A stretch of DNA of 32,637 nucleotides from an uncultured Spartobacteria bacterium (GTDB taxonomy: Bacteria; Verrucomicrobiota; Verrucomicrobiia; Chthoniobacterales; Terrimicrobiaceae): the NCBI GenBank assembly GCA_937890535.1, contig CALBXK010000362.1:1-32637 (forward strand), given 5' to 3'. This document shows positions 24,145 to 31,689 of this stretch, one piece after another (the first letter of the stretch is position 1; the number at the start of each line of letters is the position of its first letter). The position numbers and the translations under genes were made by a program. The notes beneath the pieces are model-generated. The model saw nothing but the letters and a program-made list of their open reading frames with translations, made no database searches and was not told the DNA's origin.

Positions 24145-25631
24145 TCTTCCTCAACCTCCACCTGTTTGGCCGCGATGGCTCGCCGGGCCATCACTCCATC
24201 CTCAAAGGGGATTTTTCCCGCCGCTGATTCCTGGGTGCTTTCATGTCCTTTGCCGGCGATCAGAACGATATCGCCGGGTCCCGCCCGTTCCACTGCACGG
24301 TGAATCGCGGCCTCCCGGTCCACGATCTGCTCATGCTGATCGGTGCGAAATCCGGTTTCGATTGCATCAAGAATCTGCTGTGGATCCTCGGTGCGAGGAT
24401 TGTCTGAGGTGGAGATACACCAGTCGGAAAATTCCTCCGCCGCCGCCGCCATCAGCGGTCGTTTCGATTCATCCCGGTCGCCGCCGCAGCCAAAGACAGT
24501 GATCACCCGGACGGGTCTGAGATCCTTCAAGGCCCGCAGCACATTGCGGAGGGCATCGTCCGTGTGCGCGTAATCGACGAATACCTGAAAACTGCGCCGG
24601 GACGACACGCGTTCGAGACGACCGGGGACCTGCGGGGCGCTGGCCAGGGCAGCCACGGCGGAGCGCAATTCCATTCCCATTGCAGACACCGCAGCAAGCG
24701 CGGCCAAAGCGTTGGAAATATTATAGGCCCCGATGAGAGGAAGTCGCACCAAGTAGCTCCGGCCCTTCGCTTCGAGGTGAAAGGTACTCCCTGTGCCGTC
24801 ATACTTCGCATCGGTGGCTCGAAAATCGCAACTCGCCCCCAAGCCATAGGTCAGAACCGGAACCTTGCGGGCCAATCGATCCCGGAGCAGGCGCCCGTAG
24901 CGGTTGTCGATATTGATGATGGCGCGGGCCTTTTTCTTTAGCCCGGTACGGAGTCCGTCAAAGAGGCCCGCCTTGGCCTCAAAATAGGCCTCCATCGACT
25001 TGTGATAGTCGAGATGGTCCTGGGTGAGATTGGTGAAGACTGCGGTGTCGAAATCAATGCCCCGCACCCTGTGCTGCACAAGCGCATGGCTGGAAACCTC
25101 CAAGGCCACCGCCTTGGACCCGGCGGCAACAATCTGAGCCAGTAGATCCTGCAAATCGACCGATTCCGGCGTCGTGCGCGGAGCCTCAATCTCATCTTCG
25201 CCAATACAATATTTGATCGTGCCAAGAAGCCCGCAGCGCTTTTGATCTGCATCAAGAAGGTGTTTGATCAGAAAGGCCGTGGTGGTTTTCCCATTCGTAC
25301 CGGTCACTCCCATCACCTTGAGGGCCTGAGCCGGCGATCCGTGGAAGGAAGCGGCCATGTCCGCCATCGCGATCCGGGCCTCGGGGACCCGGATCTGAGG
25401 AAGCACGCAGGCCGCCAAGGCAGCGTCAGAGGCGACCGCAATCGCCCCCAGTTCGGCGGCCTGCGCGACAAATCGAGTTCCTTCCTGCCTGGCACCGCGG
25501 AGGGCAAAGAAGAGGGCTCCGGGCGTGGCCCGCCGCGAGTCATAGCAAAGCGATTCGACCCGCATCTGCGGGTCGGCGTCGGTTTCGAAGATCGCGGTCG
25601 AGGCGAGGAGCTGGGAAAGAGGCACACTCAT
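24141..25631 (-). CDS. murE: UDP-MurNAc-L-Ala-D-Glu--meso-diaminopimelate ligase
   Basis: Mur ligase of 496 residues that adds the third peptide residue. The P-loop is GVTGTNGKTTTAFL (near residue 111); TTPESVDLQ, ALEVSSHAL and FTNLTQDHLDYH follow. The amino acid-specificity motif is DNPR (410-413) within SDNPRTEDPQ, which in characterised MurE proteins marks selection of meso-diaminopimelate over lysine. The motif IVLIAGKGHESTQ is near the end. The start overlaps ftsI as ATGA, with AGGGGA a few bases upstream. The result predicts DAP-type peptidoglycan in this organism. Confidence 0.96.
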   Translation of the reverse strand: MSVPLSQLLASTAIFETDADPQMRVESLCYDSRRATPGALFFALRGARQEGTRFVAQAAELGAIAVASDAALAACVLPQIRVPEARIAMADMAASFHGSPAQALKVMGVTGTNGKTTTAFLIKHLLDADQKRCGLLGTIKYCIGEDEIEAPRTTPESVDLQDLLAQIVAAGSKAVALEVSSHALVQHRVRGIDFDTAVFTNLTQDHLDYHKSMEAYFEAKAGLFDGLRTGLKKKARAIINIDNRYGRLLRDRLARKVPVLTYGLGASCDFRATDAKYDGTGSTFHLEAKGRSYLVRLPLIGAYNISNALAALAAVSAMGMELRSAVAALASAPQVPGRLERVSSRRSFQVFVDYAHTDDALRNVLRALKDLRPVRVITVFGCGGDRDESKRPLMAAAAEEFSDWCISTSDNPRTEDPQQILDAIETGFRTDQHEQIVDREAAIHRAVERAGPGDIVLIAGKGHESTQESAAGKIPFEDGVMARRAIAAKQVEVEEE

Positions 25632-27409
25632 TGGCGATTCCCCTGGGAAAGACGTTTCCCCATCGCCACGGGAAGGACAGGCACCGCGCGCTGAGCAGGC
25701 ATAAGATCCAAATAGCGGGCAGCTTTTTCCGCCACCCGCGAGAAAACTGGAGCGGCCACGAGCCCGCCGTAGTTTAATGAAGCGGAGAGTTTCGCGTCAT
25801 CCACCATGATCAAGCAAACAAAACGAGGATCTTCCGCCGGCAGGTAGCCGACAAACGAAACCACATAGCGACTATCGTAGTAGCCTCCGCTGGGGTTCAG
25901 TTTCTGCGCCGTACCGGTTTTTCCGGCGACGGCATACCCGTTGACGCTCGCGAGGATCGCCGTCCCTCGATCGCTGACAACACTGGTGAGTGCATTGCTG
26001 ACGAAGCGGGCGCTCTCTTCGGGGATGACCCGTCGAATGACCTCAGGCTTGCCCTCCTGGACAATGTTTTTATCCGCATCCCGCACCGCCTTGAGAATGC
26101 CTGGACGCATGAGATTTCCCCCATTGGCAATCACCGCCATAGCCATGGTGGCCTGGAGCGGAGTGACCGCTATGGCGTGCCCCATCGGCATCCGCGTGAT
26201 GGTCAACTTGTCCCAGCGGGCCGGCGGTTGGACCAGACCGCGAATCTCCCCCGGCAAATCCACCCCGGTTCGCTCTCCAAATCCAAACCTCCTCACATAT
26301 TCGTAAAATTTTTCGTCCCCCAGCATGAGCCCCAACTTGGCCGAACCAATGTTCGACGATTTCATAAGAATATCGTGCAGGTTCAATTTTCCGTAGCCGT
26401 GATGGTCATGCAGGATCCGCCCCCCATAGGAAAAACGACCATTCTCACAGTAAATCAAACTCCGATCGTTCACGATATTTTCGCTCAGCGCCGCAGAGGC
26501 GACCACGATCTTGAAGATCGAGCCGGGCTCCAACATATCCATGATGGCCCGATTCTTCATCCCCTCGGGGGCGGCGGAGTTGATGTCATTAAGATCAAAA
26601 TTTGGGCGAGTGGCCATGGCAAGAATCTCGCCGGTCTGCGGCTCGACAATCACACCCACCACACTGGCGGGCTTGGAATCCCGGAAGGTATTGTCCAGCT
26701 CGTCTTCCAGGATCGCCTGCAAACCCATGTCGATGGTGAGTTGAACGCTCATCCCGTTCTGAGCCGGTTGTTCCTGTCCGCGATAAATCACAATTTCGCG
26801 TCCGGTGCGGTCATGTTCAATATGGCGAAAGCCATCCTTTCCCCGCAGGACTTCCTCGAAATGGCGTTCGACGCCCTCGACGCCGACGAGATGCTCGTCA
26901 TGCGGATCCTTGCGGGATAGAAACCCGAGCACATGACTGAGCATCGCCCCATTCGGGTAGGTGCGAATGCTACCCTGCGGAAAATAGAGTCCACGCAGTT
27001 CGTTTTTCTGCATGGCCTTGCCCAGAGCGATGGCCTTTTCCTCGGTCAGTCGAGGCATCAGCACCTTGTATTTGCTGTCGGTGGTTAATTCCTGGCGCAG
27101 CGTTTCCTCCGGGAGATCCAGATAGGGAGCGGCCAATGCCGCCAGCGCCGCGGGGTTCTTGACGTGGGAGCCGTCAATCACGACCTTGCGAACCGGGATG
27201 CTGCTGGCGAGGATCTCTCCGTTGCGATCCAGAATCATTCCCCGCCGAGCAGGGACCTCCAGACGGATCGAATGCTTGGCTGCCGCCAGCGCGGTATATT
27301 CCTCGTGCTTCGTGATCTGCAAATGAATGAGCCGCGCCGAAAAGCCGGTGAAAACCAGCGCCATCAATCCGCAGATGAGAAAAGCCCTCCGATGGACGCA
27401 GGAACTCAT
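25628..27409 (-). CDS. ftsI: Septal transpeptidase FtsI (class B penicillin-binding protein)
   Basis: A 593-residue class B PBP that cross-links septal peptidoglycan in partnership with FtsW. One membrane segment (about 8-30) is followed by the pedestal domain (RRGMILDRNGEILA) and the transpeptidase domain with its three active-site motifs: Ser297-x-x-Lys in EPGSIFKI, SSN in LMKSSNIGSAK, and KTG in VAGKTGTAQK. The Thr common after the active Ser (STFK) is replaced by Ile (SIFK). No PASTA domains are present. GGAGGAG upstream of the ATG is a good ribosome site, and the ATG overlaps the ftsL stop as ATGA. Confidence 0.93.
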   Translation of the reverse strand: MSSCVHRRAFLICGLMALVFTGFSARLIHLQITKHEEYTALAAAKHSIRLEVPARRGMILDRNGEILASSIPVRKVVIDGSHVKNPAALAALAAPYLDLPEETLRQELTTDSKYKVLMPRLTEEKAIALGKAMQKNELRGLYFPQGSIRTYPNGAMLSHVLGFLSRKDPHDEHLVGVEGVERHFEEVLRGKDGFRHIEHDRTGREIVIYRGQEQPAQNGMSVQLTIDMGLQAILEDELDNTFRDSKPASVVGVIVEPQTGEILAMATRPNFDLNDINSAAPEGMKNRAIMDMLEPGSIFKIVVASAALSENIVNDRSLIYCENGRFSYGGRILHDHHGYGKLNLHDILMKSSNIGSAKLGLMLGDEKFYEYVRRFGFGERTGVDLPGEIRGLVQPPARWDKLTITRMPMGHAIAVTPLQATMAMAVIANGGNLMRPGILKAVRDADKNIVQEGKPEVIRRVIPEESARFVSNALTSVVSDRGTAILASVNGYAVAGKTGTAQKLNPSGGYYDSRYVVSFVGYLPAEDPRFVCLIMVDDAKLSASLNYGGLVAAPVFSRVAEKAARYLDLMPAQRAVPVLPVAMGKRLSQGNRQ

Positions 27410-27780
27410 GGGCCGACTCCTCCGTTGGCGACCGTCCGCAGGATCCCATCTTCAATCGCCGTGGCCGGAGGAATTAAGCGGGCAATGCGGTGGTCCTGAA
27501 TGGGCCGCAAGGCAATGACGTGCCGTCCAATTTTACGCTGCAGTTCGGCCCGTGACGAGAGGGCCGAGATCCGGGCCAGCAGCACCTCATTATGCGATCG
27601 TGCCTCACGAATCTCCCGTTCGACCTGGCGGGTTTGTTCTCCAATGGCGTGTTGCTGGTTTTTGACATAGACAAACAACAGGCCGCAGGCTCCCACCACG
27701 ACGGCGAGGAGAAGCCATCGTGCCAGGGGGGCGAGATGAAGAGGATTGACTTGATTTCGGCGGTTGGCGGTACGGCTCAT
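27406..27780 (-). CDS. ftsL: FtsL-like divisome protein
   Basis: A 124-residue bitopic protein: basic N-terminus (1-20), one membrane segment (about 21-39), then a predicted coiled coil (about 41-85: GEQTRQVEREIREARSHNEV and the following heptads). FtsL proteins diverge strongly in sequence, so the call rests on size, topology and position between rsmH and ftsI. FtsL forms a complex with FtsQ and, where present, FtsB to activate FtsW-FtsI. It overlaps both neighbours by ATGA. Confidence 0.8.
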   Translation of the reverse strand: MSRTANRRNQVNPLHLAPLARWLLLAVVVGACGLLFVYVKNQQHAIGEQTRQVEREIREARSHNEVLLARISALSSRAELQRKIGRHVIALRPIQDHRIARLIPPATAIEDGILRTVANGGVGP

Positions 27781-28766
27781 AATGTGGGCAGGCGTTCGAC
27801 GACCCGCAGCTTGGCACTGCGGGCGCGGGGGTTGGATGACGTCTCAGCCTCCGAAGCATCGATGGGATGCGGAGTGAGAAGACGAAAGAGGCGATCCGGA
27901 TTGCGGCGCGGTTCGGGCCACTCGGGCCGATCGATCCACTCCGCACTGCGGCTGCGGAAGTAGTGTTTAACGATACGGTCCTCCAGGGAATGAAAGCTGA
28001 TTACGGCCAATCTCGCCCCGGGAGCCAGACAATGGCTGACGACAGCCAGCCCCCGCGTCAGGGCTCCCAATTCGTCATTCACAGCGATGCGGAGGGCTTG
28101 AAACGTGCGGGTGGCGGGATGGCGGGGACCGGTGCGCGGCACGGCGGCGTCCAAGGCCGCCACCAGATCAAAAGTGGTCTGGAAGGGGCGTTTTTCCCGG
28201 GCCGTGATCAGGCGGGCCGCGATGTGAGAGGCTCGGGGCTCTTCGCCGTATTCACGAAAAATGCGGATCAACTCGCTCACGTCCGCGGTGTTGACGATGT
28301 CGGCCGCGGTGCGCATGGGACCCTGACTCATCCGCATGTCGAGCGGACCATCCTTCATAATGGCGAACCCGCGCGCAGCCGTGTCGAGTTGGTGCGAAGA
28401 AACGCCCAGATCCAGGAGCGCTCCCGCCACCGAGTCGAGACCCTGTTCCTCCAGGATGCGATCCGCTTGGTCGAAATTTCCCTCCGCAAGGCAAAGTCTC
28501 CGCGCATAGCGGCTCAATCGCTCCCGGCAGTGGGCAATCGCATCGGGATCCTGATCCAGGGCCAGCACCTCGGCCCCGTGCTTAAGCAGACTTTCGGTGT
28601 GCCCTCCGCCACCTGCCGTCCCATCGAGGAACTTCAATCCCGGGGCCGGACGCAACAGGGCCATCACTTCGTCGGTCAGGACCGGCGTGTGATAAGTCAG
28701 CACGTCCTCAGGCCTTTCCAAGGTTTGTAGAGGGGGGTCTTCGGAGTCCCAGAAGTTCATAGGCAT
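27777..28766 (-). CDS. rsmH: 16S rRNA (cytosine-1402-N4)-methyltransferase RsmH
   Basis: SAM-dependent methyltransferase (formerly MraW) that modifies C1402 in the ribosomal decoding centre. It has the motif I strand LKFLDGTAGGGGHTESLL, VLALDQDPDAI, GALLDLGVSSHQLD, GPLDMRM, TFQALRIAVNDELGAL and VISFHSLEDRIVK. The start is uncertain: ATGs at 28766 and 28760 and a TTG at 28838 are in frame, and none has a clear ribosome site. The ATG at 28766 gives 329 residues and starts shortly before the conserved VLTYHTPVL. The gap to mraZ is about 138 bases. The stop overlaps ftsL as ATGA. Confidence 0.93.
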   Translation of the reverse strand: MPMNFWDSEDPPLQTLERPEDVLTYHTPVLTDEVMALLRPAPGLKFLDGTAGGGGHTESLLKHGAEVLALDQDPDAIAHCRERLSRYARRLCLAEGNFDQADRILEEQGLDSVAGALLDLGVSSHQLDTAARGFAIMKDGPLDMRMSQGPMRTAADIVNTADVSELIRIFREYGEEPRASHIAARLITAREKRPFQTTFDLVAALDAAVPRTGPRHPATRTFQALRIAVNDELGALTRGLAVVSHCLAPGARLAVISFHSLEDRIVKHYFRSRSAEWIDRPEWPEPRRNPDRLFRLLTPHPIDASEAETSSNPRARSAKLRVVERLPTL

Positions 28767-28904
28767 TGCGGGGGCGGATAATAATAATGGCGTGACCGTG
28801 GGATTTTCCGTCGGGTGTCTTGGCGACGCGAAACCCAAAGGAATAATTCCGGCCAGATTTCGTCATCGGCAGCAGTCGGTCATGGGGTTGAGGGCGGCAT
28901 AAAG

Positions 28905-29354
28905 TTAGAGTCCAATAAGATCGGCGACCTGCTGGAGGGCCTCCATTTGTCCCGGTTTGGCGATGATGTGAGCCTCCCGGCTCCAAATTTCAAAACGGCT
29001 TCTTCCTCCGATGAAGACCACCTCCGAGCCCAGTCCGGTCCGTTCACAATGCTTGTCGTTCAAAAGCACCCGCCCCTGCTTGTCGGTCGTCACCTCATGC
29101 GAGCCGCCGAAAAATTCCCGAATCGCCCGCCGTTTTAACTTCGGATCGGCCACCGATCCCTTGATCTCCAACTCCTGGAGTTCGAACTCCTTGGGCGGCA
29201 TCACCACCAAATACTCTCCGGAAGGATGCGGAATGACATGGAAAGTCTGCCCCACTTCTCCATTCAGCCAGGACGCAGGCACGGCGACGCGCTTCTTAGC
29301 GTCCATGGAACGCTCGAAAGTTCCCGAGAAAAGCGTTGTTGATTCCTGACCCAT
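28905..29354 (-). CDS. mraZ: Transcriptional regulator MraZ
   Basis: A 149-residue MraZ with two AbrB-like swapped-hairpin domains. The first half contains the DAKKRVAVPASW motif and the second TTDKQGRVLLNDKH, both variants of the D-x-x-R-V/L motif. MraZ forms ring-shaped oligomers and binds repeats in its own promoter, repressing or tuning the dcw operon. Such repeats are visible just upstream (29371-29410). It is the first gene of the cluster and diverges from the gene at 29496. Confidence 0.95.
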   Translation of the reverse strand: MGQESTTLFSGTFERSMDAKKRVAVPASWLNGEVGQTFHVIPHPSGEYLVVMPPKEFELQELEIKGSVADPKLKRRAIREFFGGSHEVTTDKQGRVLLNDKHCERTGLGSEVVFIGGRSRFEIWSREAHIIAKPGQMEALQQVADLIGL

Positions 29355-29370
29355 TCAATTTTAGGTTGCT

Positions 29371-29410
29371 TGTGACACATTTCGCCACAACTCCCCACTT
29401 TTCACCACTT
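29371..29410 (-). promoter_or_regulatory. MraZ operator: direct repeats with 10-base period
   Basis: On the minus strand, toward mraZ, the units read AAGTGGTGAA (29410-29401), AAGTGGGGAG (29400-29391) and TTGTGGCGAA (29390-29381), then a weaker ATGTGTCACA (29380-29371). The core GTGGNGA repeats at exactly 10 bases, one DNA turn, matching the known MraZ box layout of short G-rich repeats with 10-base spacing. TTGACA at 29427-29422 is a possible -35 box just upstream, and the predicted -10 region would fall inside the repeats, consistent with repression. Confidence 0.8.
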
Positions 29411-29495
29411 CTTCCCTCAAGTGTCAACGGAAAAACCGCCAGCAGCCCAAGGATTTCCATTTACGGGAGCCGGGCCGAGGGCCTTTAATTTTGAT

Positions 29496-30626
29496 ATGAA
29501 ACTCAAGACAATCATGGGTCAGCCCTCCTGGACTCTCAAAAACAATGCGGTCGAGGCGGCCATGACCCAGACCGGCGGTCATCTCGGGCCCGTGGCTTTT
29601 CGTCTTGGGCGACGGGTTGTTCGACCCTTTCACGTCGCCCCTTGGGCGGAAGAGAAGCTCGAAAAAGTTCCTCCGATTCTTCAAGTTCTCCGGGGTGATT
29701 TTTTCTGCATGCCCTTCGGGGGCAACTCCACCGCGTGGCGGAAGGAACGCCATCCGGCGCACGGACAAACCGCCAACGAGGGTTGGCAATTCGTCGAAAC
29801 GACGGAAGATTCCTCCTCCTGTTCCCTGCGGTTGCGGATGAAAACCACCGTTCGTAAGGCCCAAGTGGATAAACTGATCCAACTGCGAACCAATCATCCG
29901 GCGATCTATTGCCGTCACACGATTTCCGGGGCAACGGGACCGATGAACTTCGGACATCATGCCATGTTGAAATTTCCCACCGGGAGCGTGGGCCGGATTA
30001 GCACCAGTCCCATAAGATTTGGACAAGTCTATCCCGGTCCGTTTGAGAATCCGGTGGAAGGCGGATATTCCTGCCTGAAAGCCGGAGCCGAATTTCGTTC
30101 CCTGCAAAGCGTACCCATGGCCGACGGCGGGCGGGCCGATCTCACCCGCTATCCAGCCCGCGAGGGGTTCGAAGACCTTGTCATGGTGAGCGCCAAACCC
30201 GACACGGATTTCGCCTGGTCAGCAGCGGTCTTTTCCGGGGAAAGGACCGTTTGGTTCGCGCTGAAAGATCCCCGCGTCCTCGCGTCCACCGTCATGTGGC
30301 ATTCCCATGGCGGCCGGCACTATGCGCCGTGGAATGGACGCCATCGTCGTGTTCTGGCTCTGGAGGAAGTGACCAGCCACTTTCACGACGGCCTCGCGGA
30401 ATCCGCGAAAACCAACGCCCTCACCGCCCGGGGCATTCCGACCGCGGTCGAGCTGAACCCCAAACGCCCCACGGTAGTGAATGTGATCATGGCCATGGCC
30501 GTCGTGCCCGAAGGATTCGAAAGAGTCCGGAGGATCGAACGAAAAAAGGACGCTGTCACTTTGGTCGGTGAGGATCATCACCGGGTTACCGTCCCACTGG
30601 ACTGGAAATTTATTTACGGGGCATAA
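29496..30626 (+). CDS. Uncharacterised protein, possibly galactose mutarotase-like fold
   Basis: A 376-residue protein of a family I do not recognise with certainty. Conserved-looking stretches are TQTGGHLGPVAFRL, LRGDFFCMPFGGNS, PAHGQTANEGW, RHTISGATGPMNFGHHAML and HFHDGLAESAKTN. The GGHLGPV start, the H-x-x-T-A-N-x-x-W segment and the glycine/histidine spacing resemble aldose epimerase-like beta sandwiches, so a carbohydrate-binding or epimerase-related role is possible. No signal peptide or membrane segment is evident. A GTG at 29421 is in frame and would add 25 residues, but the ATG at 29496 is preferred because MKLKTIMGQPSW begins the folded-looking part. It diverges from mraZ across the MraZ operator. 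Confidence 0.65.
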   Translation: MKLKTIMGQPSWTLKNNAVEAAMTQTGGHLGPVAFRLGRRVVRPFHVAPWAEEKLEKVPPILQVLRGDFFCMPFGGNSTAWRKERHPAHGQTANEGWQFVETTEDSSSCSLRLRMKTTVRKAQVDKLIQLRTNHPAIYCRHTISGATGPMNFGHHAMLKFPTGSVGRISTSPIRFGQVYPGPFENPVEGGYSCLKAGAEFRSLQSVPMADGGRADLTRYPAREGFEDLVMVSAKPDTDFAWSAAVFSGERTVWFALKDPRVLASTVMWHSHGGRHYAPWNGRHRRVLALEEVTSHFHDGLAESAKTNALTARGIPTAVELNPKRPTVVNVIMAMAVVPEGFERVRRIERKKDAVTLVGEDHHRVTVPLDWKFIYGA

Positions 30627-30894
30627 ATCGGAGGCCGCCCGATTATCCTAAAAACTGGGATGAAACCACTACTGGACACCTTGAAGTGCGCCCGAACTCT
30701 GATCCGGTTGCTATGAGAGAAGATGGTCAATGGCTGGTTCTGTGGCAACGCCGGTTTGCCGACCTTCGGTCGCCCTACGCCCTACGGGCTGCTGGCCGCA
30801 GACTGTCTTCGCTGCGGCTCCCGGCGTTTTGGACCCTCCCCGCACCCCGGAGGACCGGGGTGGCTACAGCGAAAATAGGTTGGAATGTACTTTG
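30627..30894. other. Intergenic region between convergent genes
   Basis: No gene is supported. It contains repeat copy D and three hairpins: AATCGG/CCGATT (30626-30644), CGACC/GGTCG (30760-30772) and a perfect CACCCCGG/CCGGGGTG with loop AGGA (30843-30862). None is followed by a run of T on either strand, so they are not convincing intrinsic terminators. Confidence 0.5.
30647..30680 (+). repeat. Dispersed intergenic repeat, copy D
   Basis: CCTAAAAACTGGGATGAAAC followed by CACTACTGGACACC matches the reverse complement of copy A over about 34 bases with two or three differences. It begins 21 bases after the stop codon of the upstream gene. Confidence 0.75.
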
Positions 30895-31623
30895 TCAAAC
30901 CAGAGAAGCCGTTTCCAATTTTCTTCGCAGTTCCGCCCAATCTCCATCACCCGACCCTGCCAACCACCAAGTTGCAAACCCCTCCGCCTTCGCCGGCACG
31001 ATGTCGTTATCCAAACGATCCCCCACCACCAGCGCCTCTCCGGGAACGAAGCCCCGTTCGGCCAAACGTTCGGTCAGGAACTTAAATACTCCGGGATCGG
31101 GTTTGCCGAATCCCTCCACAAACGACCAAAACATCAGTTCTTGGTCGAAGGCCTCCCTGGAAAGGCCGGTCCCGGCCAGAGCGGCATCCAGTTCCCGCAA
31201 GGTGTAGGCCTGGGCATTGGAAACCAGGCCCAAAAGGATTCCTGCCTGTTGGGCGGCATGGAGGCACTCCGAGGCTCCAGGCATGAGACGCAAGGTGTGC
31301 CGCAATTGCATATGAGCAAAGAGGAAGTCCGCCTGCTCCGCCGCTGGCAGCGAAGCCAGAGCAGGCAGAGCCCGGGACATCACGGCAGTCCAGTCCACCT
31401 CGGGATTTCGAATACCCGCGTCGCGGGCGAGCTCGTGCTCCCGCTGGACAATCCGCTCACACTGCGCCGCCACCTCCTCGAGCGACACAGTGCGCTCGTT
31501 GGGCTCACCGAAAAACGTCGCTTGAAGGAGCTCCTGCCACTGACCTTCGGCCTCGGCCGGCGGCGGCAAGACGTCCAGCAATGTCCCATAGACATCACAA
31601 AAAATAACCCGGGGGCGCTTCAT
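30895..31623 (-). CDS. HAD-superfamily hydrolase
   Basis: A 242-residue haloacid dehalogenase-like hydrolase, probably a phosphatase or dehalogenase-type enzyme in the cytoplasm. Motif I is FCDVYGTLLD with the nucleophile Asp10; the residue two positions later is Tyr12 where typical HAD phosphatases have a catalytic Asp, the DxYGT form seen in 2-haloacid dehalogenases and some related proteins. Motif II is GLVSNAQ, motif III the lysine of FGKPDP, and motif IV VVGDRLDNDI. A helical cap lies between motifs I and II (about 15-115). The start codon lies directly at the edge of repeat copy E. Substrate unknown. The glycosyltransferase gene lies upstream on the same strand with a 66-base gap. Confidence 0.85.
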   Translation of the reverse strand: MKRPRVIFCDVYGTLLDVLPPPAEAEGQWQELLQATFFGEPNERTVSLEEVAAQCERIVQREHELARDAGIRNPEVDWTAVMSRALPALASLPAAEQADFLFAHMQLRHTLRLMPGASECLHAAQQAGILLGLVSNAQAYTLRELDAALAGTGLSREAFDQELMFWSFVEGFGKPDPGVFKFLTERLAERGFVPGEALVVGDRLDNDIVPAKAEGFATWWLAGSGDGDWAELRRKLETASLV

Positions 31624-31624
31624 C

Positions 31625-31647
31625 TTAAAAACCGGAATGGAGCCACC
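31625..31647 (+). repeat. Dispersed intergenic repeat, copy E (fragment)
   Basis: TTAAAAACCGGAATGGAGCC followed by ACC matches the first 20 or so bases of the repeat consensus with a few changes. It occupies the space directly in front of the HAD gene start. The nearby ATCCGTTGCAGG is similar to CGTTGCAGG just before copy B. Confidence 0.5.
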
Positions 31648-31689
31648 TGCTACGCATCCGTTGCAGGCGACTCATGCTTCTTTCTTGCT

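Noticed and set aside
30843-30862. Perfect hairpin CACCCCGG/CCGGGGTG as an intrinsic terminator
   Set aside because: There is no T-run on either side, and it is far from the ends of both convergent genes.
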